Shown: positions 1 through 5,800, counted from the first letter of the stretch. The stretch: 6,731 nt of DNA from an uncultured Chloroflexota bacterium (GCA_937958365.1 CALFEW010000639.1:1-6731); one strand, 5' to 3'. Program-made: numbers and translations. The notes: generated by a model not told the origin, from the sequence alone.

Positions 1-1
1 C

Positions 2-568
2 TACATCTACGAATACGACGCCCATCGCCAACGCCTGTTGGAAGAACGCGGCTACGAAAAAATGCCTTATGGCGGCGTGGTTCGCCGCCTGCGCTTTGGG
101 CAGCAGCCGCTTGTCCAGCCCGACCTGGCCGAAGGCTACACCCTGCGCGCCACTCAGCCCGACGACATCACCGACTGCCAGAAAATCGCCGATTTGTTGA
201 ATGCGGCGTTTGGGCGGGATTTTCATACGGCCGTTGAATACCAAAACTTCATGTTCCAGGCGCCCAGCTTGCGCCGCGACCTGGACCTGGTCGCCGTCGC
301 CCCCAACGGCGACTTTGCCGCCTACGTCGGCATCCCCTGGGACGAGATGAATCGGCGCGGCATCTTCGAGCCGGTCTGCACCCACCCCGACCACCAACGC
401 AAGGGGCTGGCGAAAACCCTCATGCAAGAAGGACTGCTGCGCCTGAAAGGCTACGGCGCAGTAGACGTGACCGTAGACACCGGCGACATGGTCCCGGCCA
501 ACCGCCTCTACACCAGCATGGGTTTCACCGAAGCATATAAAGGCCACTACTGGCGCAAGGTGTTTTAA
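2..568 (+). CDS. GNAT-family N-acetyltransferase, 5' end outside window
   Basis: C-terminal part of a GNAT acetyltransferase, the fold that moves an acetyl group from acetyl-CoA to an amine; the substrate cannot be read from the sequence. The frame is open from base 2, so the TTG at 38 is not a convincing start and the gene most likely begins upstream of the window. Residues encoded before about position 110 (YEYDAHRQRLLEERGYE) resemble the closing strand-helix of a first GNAT domain. A second, complete-looking GNAT domain follows: a start like YTLRATQPDD, then EPVCTHPDHQRKGLAKTLM, which fits the acetyl-CoA-binding motif A (V.P..R..G.G/A), and a closing ANRLYTSMGF. A tandem two-domain protein is therefore likely. 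It ends 66 nt before the RidA-like gene, separated by a large hairpin. The family call is firm; the tandem layout is inferred from the short N-terminal piece. Confidence 0.85.
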   Translation, partial: YIYEYDAHRQRLLEERGYEKMPYGGVVRRLRFGQQPLVQPDLAEGYTLRATQPDDITDCQKIADLLNAAFGRDFHTAVEYQNFMFQAPSLRRDLDLVAVAPNGDFAAYVGIPWDEMNRRGIFEPVCTHPDHQRKGLAKTLMQEGLLRLKGYGAVDVTVDTGDMVPANRLYTSMGFTEAYKGHYWRKVF

Positions 569-569
569 T

Positions 570-630
570 GGAGATTGGCGATTAGAGATCAAACCGGTCT
601 CTAATCGCCAATCTCTAATCTTCAATCTCC
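570..630. repeat. Heptad-repeat inverted repeat (perfect 18-bp hairpin)
   Basis: The arms at 571-588 and 598-615 are perfect reverse complements over 18 bp around a 9-nt loop (589-597). The right side is built of four 7-nt units of the form AATCNNN: AATCGCC (603-609), AATCTCT (610-616), AATCTTC (617-623), AATCTCC (624-630). The left side carries the reverse-complement heptads GGAGATT, GGCGATT and AGAGATC (570-590). It fills nearly the whole gap between the GNAT stop and the RidA-like ATG. No T-run follows the stem, so a classical intrinsic terminator is unlikely. An mRNA-stabilising hairpin or a dispersed intergenic repeat family is more plausible. Confidence 0.85.
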
Positions 631-634
631 AGCC

Positions 635-1039
635 ATGAGCAAAACAAGTCTCAACCCCAATTCCCTGTTTAACAGCCTTCAGTTTGGCTTTTCGCAGATT
701 GTAGTGGCGCAGGGCAGCCGCACGGTGTATTTTTCCGGGCAGGTGGCCTGGGACGAGCATCGGAACATCATCGGCGAGAATGATTTGCGGGCGCAGGTGT
801 GGCAGAGCTTAAGGAATGTGGCAACGGCCGTTACCACCGCCGGCGGCACGCTTGCCGATGTAGTCGCCCTGCGCATCTACATCCGCCACGACTGGATGGA
901 CCGCACGGCCCCGGTGAGCGAAGGGCTGAAAGCCTTCTTCCCCGGCGACCAGCCCCCGGCAACCACCTGGATTGGTGTGCAATCGTTAGCGCGGCCGGAG
1001 TTTTTGATTGAGGTGGAGGGAACGGCCGTGTTGGTGTAA
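635..1039 (+). CDS. RidA/YjgF/UK114-family protein, catalytic Arg absent
   Basis: A 134-residue protein of normal length for the YjgF/YER057c/UK114 family, whose RidA members hydrolyse reactive enamine/imine intermediates such as 2-aminoacrylate and thereby protect PLP enzymes. Family features visible: an N-terminal NPNSLF, YFSGQVAWD (about 32-40), the helix QVWQSLRNVATAVTTAGGTLADVVALRIYI (about 54-83), and the C-terminal IEVEGTAVLV. In E. coli RidA the catalytic Arg105 lies in PARSCVEVARL; here the aligned stretch is PATTWIGVQSL, which puts Thr110 at that position. That suggests it is not a canonical imine deaminase but one of the Rid subgroups without this residue, so the symbol ridA is withheld. 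The ATG at 635 has no clear Shine-Dalgarno sequence. Family confidence is high; the precise function is unknown. Confidence 0.9.
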   Translation: MSKTSLNPNSLFNSLQFGFSQIVVAQGSRTVYFSGQVAWDEHRNIIGENDLRAQVWQSLRNVATAVTTAGGTLADVVALRIYIRHDWMDRTAPVSEGLKAFFPGDQPPATTWIGVQSLARPEFLIEVEGTAVLV

Positions 1040-1044
1040 ATCAC

Positions 1045-1086
1045 TTCATCGTCAGCCCATAATGATGGTAAAATTAGCACGATGAA
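1045..1086 (+). promoter_or_regulatory. Putative promoter/operator region of the restriction genes
   Basis: The 73-bp gap before the endonuclease gene is AT-richer than its surroundings. It has a -10-like TAAAAT (1069-1074) and a poor -35 candidate TTCATC (1045-1050) at 18 bp spacing. An 8-bp inverted repeat, TTCATCGT (1045-1052) and ACGATGAA (1079-1086), brackets the -10 and overlaps the -35, as an operator might. An 8-bp repeat in so short a stretch can also arise by chance (a few per cent), and the -35 match is only 3 of 6. This is a tentative site. Confidence 0.3.
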
Positions 1087-1112
1087 TCCCAACCACACAG
1101 GCAGCATATCGC

Positions 1113-1892
1113 ATGGATAAACAGACATTCTTGCAAGCCTTACAATCTGCAACCGAACACTTCAATCGCGCTGTCTCCACGGAAAAAGGTGATTGGGTTG
1201 TCAAAGGCTTCATTGATGTTGCCCGTAACATCTACACCATTTCAGCCGATACCAAAGTCGTCTCTAAAATATTAGAGTTGCTGCTGTTCCCCCAACTTGT
1301 CCACTTTGCCACAGAACACAGACTCAAAGTACACCTGGCCGAACAACAAAACTTTTACCCAGATATCACCTTTATAGATTCCGAAGGACATCTTTTTGCC
1401 CTTGACCTCAAAACCACTTATCGCCTCAACCAGACTCGGGTCAATGGCCTGACTCTTGGCGCATTCACCGGCTATTTCCGAGAGAGAAACAGCACAAAGA
1501 ACTGCTCGTTTCCTTATGCCAATTATGCCGGTCACTTTGTCCTGGGTGCTATTTATTCACAAGTCCAACCGATTGACGAACGCCAAATACATAAGCTGGA
1601 AGAATTAGAAAGCATCACATCGGTCATTTCAGATTTCCAATTCTTTGCTCAAGAGAAATACTGCATTGCCTCAGACCAGCCGGGTAGTGGGAACACCAAA
1701 AACATCGGATCAATTAAAGAAATAGGGAAACTGATCCAGGGCAGTGGGCCATTTGCTGAACTTGGCCAAGAGATTTTTGATGATTACTGGATGTTCTATC
1801 TGACCAAAGATATGGCCAGAGCAGCCGAATTACCCCAACGACCTTACACCAACCTGAAAACCTACAAGAACTATAAAGGATTGGAAAAATGA
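1113..1892 (+). CDS. EcoRV-family Type II restriction endonuclease
   Basis: A 259-residue homologue of the EcoRV endonuclease (about 245 residues), which cuts unmethylated GATATC bluntly as a Mg-dependent homodimer. Compared with EcoRV recalled from memory, the following match: DTKVVSKILELL (Glu55 = EcoRV Glu45), the Gln loop EQQNFYPD (Gln78, Gln79) with Asp84 (= Asp74), ALDLKTTY with Asp98 and Lys100 (= Asp90, Lys92), and the recognition loop GSGNTKN at 191-197 (EcoRV GSGNTTN, 182-188) followed by IGSI. The turn between the two catalytic aspartates is two residues shorter. All catalytic residues are present, so it is predicted active and GATATC-specific or nearly so. The stop overlaps the methyltransferase start (ATGA). 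The ATG at 1113 has only a weak AGGCAG upstream. Sampled stretches run about 38-48% GC, far below ilvD, which suggests transfer. Confidence 0.95.
   Translation: MDKQTFLQALQSATEHFNRAVSTEKGDWVVKGFIDVARNIYTISADTKVVSKILELLLFPQLVHFATEHRLKVHLAEQQNFYPDITFIDSEGHLFALDLKTTYRLNQTRVNGLTLGAFTGYFRERNSTKNCSFPYANYAGHFVLGAIYSQVQPIDERQIHKLEELESITSVISDFQFFAQEKYCIASDQPGSGNTKNIGSIKEIGKLIQGSGPFAELGQEIFDDYWMFYLTKDMARAAELPQRPYTNLKTYKNYKGLEK
1362..1367. other. GATATC, predicted target site of the linked R-M system
   Basis: This is the only GATATC I found when reading the window by eye. It lies in frame in the endonuclease gene as codons GAT-ATC for Asp84 (catalytic) and Ile85. If the specificity is as predicted, the restriction gene itself must be protected by the neighbouring methyltransferase. 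One site in 6.7 kb is about what chance gives, so the count says nothing about avoidance. Confidence 0.6.
1875..1880 (+). promoter_or_regulatory. Ribosome binding site of the methyltransferase, inside the endonuclease gene
   Basis: AAAGGA lies 8 nt before the ATG at 1889, within the last codons of the endonuclease gene. Together with the ATGA stop/start overlap it supports translational coupling and selects the 1889 start. Confidence 0.55.
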
Positions 1893-2824
1893 GTTTGCCG
1901 CGTCTGCCGGAAAACGTCATCGTTCCACCGATAAAATGCCAGGGCATCAAAACGAAATTGGTTCCCTTCATCATGCAAAATATATGCTGGGACGGTTCTG
2001 GACGATGGGTGGAGCCGTTTCTAGGTTCTGGGGTGGTTCTATTCAACCTGCGTCCTCAACGAGCGCTTGTATGCGATGTCAATCCACACATCATCCACTT
2101 TTACCAACAGATTTACGACGGCCGTATCACCCCCCACCACGTCCGCGACCACTTACAAAATGAAGGCGACAAACTGTTGGCAAACGGTCACAGAGGCAAA
2201 AGAAGTTACTATTACGAAGTACGACACCGCTTCAACGCTGAAGCCGATCCTTTAGACTTTCTCTTTCTCAGCCGGGCCTGTTTCAACGGCATGATGCGCT
2301 TTAACCAACAAGGCGCGTTCAACGTGCCTTTCTGCCGCAAACCAGATCGCTTCCGCCCCGCTTATATCACCAAAATTGTGAATCAAGTCAGAGTCATTCA
2401 AGGCATCATGCGCGGCAAAGAGTGGTCGTTTCGCGTGGGCGATTGGCGTACCTGTCTGCAAGATTTGCACGAAACCGATTTTGTCTATTTGGACCCACCT
2501 TATATCGGCCGTCACACGGACTACTTCAACCAATGGTCAGAGACCGATGCCATTGAATTGGCGGCAAAAACGCAACAACTTCCCTGTGGCTTTGCCCTCT
2601 CCATGTGGAAAGAAAACAAATACCGGACCAACGAACATATTCCTCTTCATTGGCAGCATGCTACTGAACGGACGCAAAGTCATTTTTATCACGTCGGCCC
2701 CACGGAAAACCTGCGTAATTCCATTGAAGAAGCTTTATTAATTAAACCCGGTTTTGTCGCCAACGGGGTGGTTCCCATCCAGAATCAATCAGCCCAATCT
2801 ATTCAGTTGACGATGCAATTTTGA
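1889..2824 (+). CDS. EcoRV-type adenine-N6 DNA methyltransferase (alpha class, Dam-like)
   Basis: A 311-residue S-adenosylmethionine-dependent adenine methyltransferase of the Dam/M.EcoRV (D12 class) family, predicted to methylate adenine in GATATC and shield the host from the preceding nuclease. Motif X is VPPIKCQGIKTKLV (12-25), nearly identical to the N-terminus recalled for M.EcoRV. Motif I, the cofactor loop, is EPFLGSG (42-48). The central part has YYYEVRHRFN, DFLFLSRACFNGMMRFN and FNVPFCRKP, all typical of the family. Motif IV is DPPY (202-205), followed by IGRHTDYFN. SHFYHVG and EALLI close the conserved part. About 25 residues beyond EALLI look like a lineage-specific tail. The start is fixed by the ATGA overlap and by alignment to the family N-terminus. 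Its sampled GC (about 52-55%) lies between that of the nuclease gene and that of ilvD. The gene ends 17 nt before ilvD. Confidence 0.95.
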   Translation: MSLPRLPENVIVPPIKCQGIKTKLVPFIMQNICWDGSGRWVEPFLGSGVVLFNLRPQRALVCDVNPHIIHFYQQIYDGRITPHHVRDHLQNEGDKLLANGHRGKRSYYYEVRHRFNAEADPLDFLFLSRACFNGMMRFNQQGAFNVPFCRKPDRFRPAYITKIVNQVRVIQGIMRGKEWSFRVGDWRTCLQDLHETDFVYLDPPYIGRHTDYFNQWSETDAIELAAKTQQLPCGFALSMWKENKYRTNEHIPLHWQHATERTQSHFYHVGPTENLRNSIEEALLIKPGFVANGVVPIQNQSAQSIQLTMQF

Positions 2825-2832
2825 ACAAACCT

Positions 2833-2837
2833 GGAGG
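2833..2837 (+). promoter_or_regulatory. ilvD: Ribosome binding site that sets the ilvD start
   Basis: GGAGG ends 4 nt before the ATG at 2842. The alternative in-frame TTG at 2821 overlaps the methyltransferase stop, has no ribosome binding site and would add only seven unconserved residues, so the ATG is preferred. Confidence 0.75.
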
Positions 2838-2841
2838 CAAC

Positions 2842-4521
2842 ATGACCCAACTCAACAAATACAGTTCCCGCATCACCCAACCCAAAGCCCAGGGCGCGTC
2901 CCAGGCCATGCTCTACGCCACCGGCATGACCGAGGCCGACATGAATAAAGCCCAGGTCGGCATTGCCAGCATGTGGTACGACGGCAACTCCTGCAACATG
3001 CACCTGCTCGACCTGGCCGCCCAGGTGAAAGCCGGCGTCGAAGCCGCCGACCTGGTGGGGATGCGCTTCAACACCATCGGCGTCAGCGACGGCATCAGCA
3101 TGGGCACGGATGGCATGAGTTACTCGCTGCAATCCCGCGAAATCATCGCTGATTCCATCGAGACGCTCATGGCCGCCCAATGGTACGATGGCCTCATCGC
3201 CCTGCCCGGCTGCGACAAGAACATGCCCGGCTGCATCATGGCGATGTCGCGGCTGAACCGACCGGCCATCATGGTTTATGGTGGCACGATCCGCGCCGGC
3301 TGCACCGCGCAGCACGATAAGCTGGACATCGTGTCAGCCTTTCAGAGCTACGGCGAATACATCGCCGGCAAAATCAGCGATGCGGAACGGCAGGCGATTG
3401 TGCGCTATTCTTGCCCCGGCCCCGGGGCGTGCGGCGGCATGTACACCGCCAACACCATGGCCTCGGCCATCGAAGCCCTGGGCATGAGCTTGCCTTACAG
3501 CGCCTCCTATCCGGCCGAATCGCCGGAAAAGTTGGATGAGTGCGTGCGGGCGGGCGCAGCCATGCGCCTGCTGCTAGAACGCGACATCAAGCCCAGCGAT
3601 ATTATGACCCGCGAAGCGTTTGAGAATGCGATGGTCGTGGTGATGGCTTTGGGCGGCTCTACCAACGCCGTGCTGCACCTCATTGCCATGGCGAAAACGG
3701 GTGGCATTGAATTGACCATTGATGATTTCCAGGTGGTCAGTGATCGTGTGCCGTTCCTGGCCGATTTGAAGCCGAGCGGCCGTTTCGTGATGGAAGATTT
3801 ACACCAGGTCGGCGGCACACCGGCCCTGATGAAATATTTGCTGGCAAATGGCTACCTGCATGGCGACTGCCTGACCGTCACCGGCCAAACGGTGGCCGAA
3901 AATCTGGCCGCTGTGCCTGATCTGACCGTTGGCCAGGAAATCATTCAACCGCTGGACAGACCGATTAAGGAAACCGGCCACATCCAGATTTTGCGCGGCA
4001 ACCTGGCCCCGGAAGGTTCCGTCGCCAAAATCACGGGCAAAGAGGGGCTGGTGTTCAGCGGCCCGGCGCGGGTGTACGATTCGGAAGAAGCGATGCTGGC
4101 CGGATTGGAAGCGGGCGAAATCCAAAAAGGGGACGTCATTGTCATTCGCTTTGAAGGGCCGAAGGGCGGGCCGGGGATGCCGGAGATGTTGACGCCGACG
4201 AGCGCGATTATGGGCGCGGGGTTGGGGAAGGATGTGGCGCTGTTGACCGACGGCCGTTTCTCCGGCGGCAGTCATGGTTTCATCGTGGGGCACATTTGCC
4301 CGGAAGCGCAGGAAGGCGGCCCCATTGCCCTGGTCCGCACCGGCGACAAAATCACCATAGACGCACAAACGCGCGTGATTGACGTGGATTTGAGTGCCGC
4401 CGAACTGGCGCAGCGCCGCGCCAATTGGACGATGCCACCTTATAAAGCGACGCGGGGCACGCTGTACAAATACATCAAAAACGTACAATCCGCTTCTGAA
4501 GGATGTGTCACAGACGTGTAA
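2842..4521 (+). CDS. ilvD: Dihydroxy-acid dehydratase (IlvD)
   Basis: A 559-residue cytosolic enzyme of the IlvD/Edd family that dehydrates 2,3-dihydroxy-isovalerate and 2,3-dihydroxy-3-methylvalerate to the 2-oxo acids, the third common step of valine, leucine and isoleucine synthesis. The three cysteines expected to hold the iron-sulphur cluster are in GNSC (Cys51), PGCDKNMPGC (Cys124) and GPGACGGMYTANTM (Cys197). Asp83 (GVSDGISMGT) and Lys126 are candidate Mg-site residues. RFSGGSHG (from about 472) contains the serine region proposed as the catalytic base. About 560 residues and the GNSCNMHL signature match the shorter group with a [2Fe-2S] cluster (plant and mycobacterial type) rather than the roughly 616-residue E. 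coli enzyme. Sugar-acid dehydratases share the fold, but the motif set favours IlvD. No other ilv gene is visible. The first part is about 70% GC in sampled lines. Confidence 0.96.
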   Translation: MTQLNKYSSRITQPKAQGASQAMLYATGMTEADMNKAQVGIASMWYDGNSCNMHLLDLAAQVKAGVEAADLVGMRFNTIGVSDGISMGTDGMSYSLQSREIIADSIETLMAAQWYDGLIALPGCDKNMPGCIMAMSRLNRPAIMVYGGTIRAGCTAQHDKLDIVSAFQSYGEYIAGKISDAERQAIVRYSCPGPGACGGMYTANTMASAIEALGMSLPYSASYPAESPEKLDECVRAGAAMRLLLERDIKPSDIMTREAFENAMVVVMALGGSTNAVLHLIAMAKTGGIELTIDDFQVVSDRVPFLADLKPSGRFVMEDLHQVGGTPALMKYLLANGYLHGDCLTVTGQTVAENLAAVPDLTVGQEIIQPLDRPIKETGHIQILRGNLAPEGSVAKITGKEGLVFSGPARVYDSEEAMLAGLEAGEIQKGDVIVIRFEGPKGGPGMPEMLTPTSAIMGAGLGKDVALLTDGRFSGGSHGFIVGHICPEAQEGGPIALVRTGDKITIDAQTRVIDVDLSAAELAQRRANWTMPPYKATRGTLYKYIKNVQSASEGCVTDV

Positions 4522-4570
4522 GGAGAAAGGGGAACGGCCGTCTACGTTCAGACTTGCGGCGATTGGCAAC

Positions 4571-4592
4571 GGTTTCCACTCTCCCGGAAACC
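4571..4592 (+). other. Small stem-loop in the ilvD 3' untranslated region
   Basis: GGTTTCC (4571-4577) and GGAAACC (4586-4592) form a 7-bp inverted repeat around an 8-nt loop, 30 nt before the terminator hairpin. No T-tract follows. It may help protect the 3' end of the message or may be chance. Confidence 0.35.
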
Positions 4593-4621
4593 ACTCCCCT
4601 CACCGACCCAAACAGATGACA

Positions 4622-4657
4622 AAAAAGGGCCTGCAATATTCGTTGCAGGCCCTTTTT
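4622..4657. terminator. Bidirectional intrinsic terminator between ilvD and the LysM gene
   Basis: A perfect 15-bp inverted repeat (arms 4622-4636 and 4643-4657, 6-nt loop) combines a GC-rich core GGGCCTGCAA with a run of A on the left and T on the right. Read on either strand it gives a hairpin followed by a U-tract. It lies 100 nt after the ilvD stop and 12 nt after the LysM gene stop on the opposite strand, exactly where two convergent transcripts need to end. Confidence 0.92.
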
Positions 4658-4669
4658 CGATCCTACCAA

Positions 4670-5662
4670 CTACCAGCTAGACGGCACGGCTTGCGGCTGC
4701 GAGCAGCCACCGTACCAGCAATTTGAATAGAAGAAGGGCTGCGCCGGGGCCGTCGTTAATTCAGGGGGAACCGGGTTGGGAATGACCAATACCTGACCGG
4801 TCTGAATGTAATCATAGTTGTAAATGGCGTTGATGCGCGCCAACCATTGGAAGTGAATGCCATGCTGCTCAGCAATGCGATACAGGTTTTGTCCTTGCTG
4901 CACTGTGTAATAGACAAAACAAGGCATTTCATTGATGGTAATCGGGCCGGCATTGCCCGGATTGGTGATGTTCACCACCCAACCGGCGTGAATGAGGTCC
5001 GGGCAAGAATAATTATTGGCCGCCTGAATGTCTTGCACGGTGGTTCCGTAACAACGGGCCAACTGGGTCAACCATTCGTTGTTTTGCACAATGTGTTGAA
5101 CCGCCTGGCCGGGCACAACCAGCGTGGCGACCGGGGGTACAACGGCCACCTGACCACCTGAGCCAGCGGCATCCGTGGTTGTTGCATCGCTAGAAGCATC
5201 GGAGGACGTTACCGCATCGGCCTGATCATCGGCCGCCGGCATACCACCGCCGGCGTTGGGATCGCCTGCGTCAGCAACGCCGCCTATTGTCGAATCAGTC
5301 GTGGCGCCATCTTGTGCGCCTTCCCCGCTGCCTTCCGGCGCTGTAGCGTCCGTCGTCGTATCGGAAGTTTCGGGCGCAGCGGTTTCACCTTCTCCAGCAG
5401 CCGCCTGATCACCCTCCGGCGCGGTTCCTTCGGTAACGGCCGTATCCGTTGTTTCCTCTACCGGGGCAGACGCTTCACCTGTGTCGCCTTCAGGCGCGGT
5501 CTCCTCAACAGGGGTTTCGGCCGTCATGTCTTCTACAACACCGGTCGTATCTTCTGCGACTGTAGCCTCGCCAGTATCGCGGTTCAACCACCAACGGATG
5601 CCCAACACCACGACCAGTACGACAACAACCGCCAGCAAAATATAGATTATCCGACGAGTCAT
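4670..5662 (-). CDS. Membrane-anchored double-LysM protein with acidic low-complexity stalk
   Basis: A 330-residue predicted surface protein. The N-terminus MTRR is followed by one hydrophobic segment (about 5-22) without a clear cleavage site, suggesting an N-in signal anchor. Residues about 29-180 are a Thr/Glu/Ala/Asp/Gly-rich stalk with TAPEG-type repeats (near 55, 80 and 107) and no Lys or Arg. Two LysM modules follow: about 188-233 (QHIVQNNEWLTQLARCYG ... GWVVNI) and about 250-295 (YYTVQQGQNLYRIAEQHG ... GQVLVIP). LysM binds N-acetylglucosamine-containing glycans such as peptidoglycan. Five cysteines, 204 and 220 in the first module, 248 between the modules, 315 and 320 in the tail, could form disulfides outside the cell. 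The protein contains no lysine at all. No catalytic domain is present, so a structural or wall-binding role is inferred. The ATG is supported by AAGGAGG 7 nt upstream. Confidence 0.88.
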   Translation of the reverse strand: MTRRIIYILLAVVVVLVVVLGIRWWLNRDTGEATVAEDTTGVVEDMTAETPVEETAPEGDTGEASAPVEETTDTAVTEGTAPEGDQAAAGEGETAAPETSDTTTDATAPEGSGEGAQDGATTDSTIGGVADAGDPNAGGGMPAADDQADAVTSSDASSDATTTDAAGSGGQVAVVPPVATLVVPGQAVQHIVQNNEWLTQLARCYGTTVQDIQAANNYSCPDLIHAGWVVNITNPGNAGPITINEMPCFVYYTVQQGQNLYRIAEQHGIHFQWLARINAIYNYDYIQTGQVLVIPNPVPPELTTAPAQPFFYSNCWYGGCSQPQAVPSSW

Positions 5663-5669
5663 TATTCTA

Positions 5670-5676
5670 CCTCCTT
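5670..5676 (-). promoter_or_regulatory. Strong ribosome binding site of the LysM gene
   Basis: AAGGAGG on the - strand, 7 nt before the ATG at 5662. It is the best Shine-Dalgarno match in the window and fixes the start. Confidence 0.85.
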
Positions 5677-5707
5677 GACTTCACACCATTTTCAAGCCAC
5701 AAATTAA

Positions 5708-5737
5708 CCCGAAAAATCGGGCATTGCCTGCGCCCGA
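5708..5737 (-). promoter_or_regulatory. Alternative hairpins in the LysM mRNA leader
   Basis: Read on the - strand, arm A TCGGGC (5737-5732) can pair with arm B GCCCGA (5722-5717) over 6 bp with a 9-nt loop. T5 (5716-5712) follows directly, giving a terminator-like shape. Arm B (CCCGA) can instead pair with arm C TCGGG (5712-5708) over 5 bp. The two pairings exclude each other, the usual architecture of an attenuator. The stems are short and no ligand or leader peptide is recognised, so regulation is only a suggestion. Confidence 0.35.
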
Positions 5738-5754
5738 AGGCTCGTTTTGTGGCA

Positions 5755-5800
5755 ATTATATGACATAACCCATTATACATAAAATAATTTGGCTGATTCA
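5755..5800 (-). promoter_or_regulatory. Putative promoter(s) of the LysM gene
   Basis: On the - strand two perfect TATAAT hexamers occur in an AT-rich patch, at 5777-5772 and 5760-5755. Neither has a good -35: TTTATG (5783-5778) lies 17 bp before the second, and ATGAAT (5801-5796) 18 bp before the first. Either would give a leader of roughly 80-105 nt containing the alternative hairpins. Confidence 0.5.

Noticed and set aside
570..630. CRISPR-like repeats
   Set aside because: The heptads are contiguous, degenerate units with no spacers.
1082..1084. Upstream ATG as an alternative start of the endonuclease gene
   Set aside because: It is out of frame with the gene (31 nt from 1113).
2807..2835. 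TTGACG at 2807-2812 as a -35 element for ilvD
   Set aside because: A -10 at normal spacing would fall on the ribosome binding site and the sequence there (CCTGGA) does not match.
2803..3315. - strand open frame of 170 codons opposite the ilvD start
   Set aside because: His/Gly/Ala-rich shadow translation overlapping the conserved N-terminal ilvD region; no start signals.
3799..4569. Long - strand open frame (256 codons) opposite ilvD
   Set aside because: It is a by-product of GC-rich codon use in ilvD; its translation is His/Arg/Gln-rich with no domain, and ilvD is clearly real.
5312..5707. + strand open frame of 131 codons opposite the LysM stalk
   Set aside because: Arg/Phe/Ser-rich complement of the low-complexity stalk; runs across the LysM ribosome binding site and leader.
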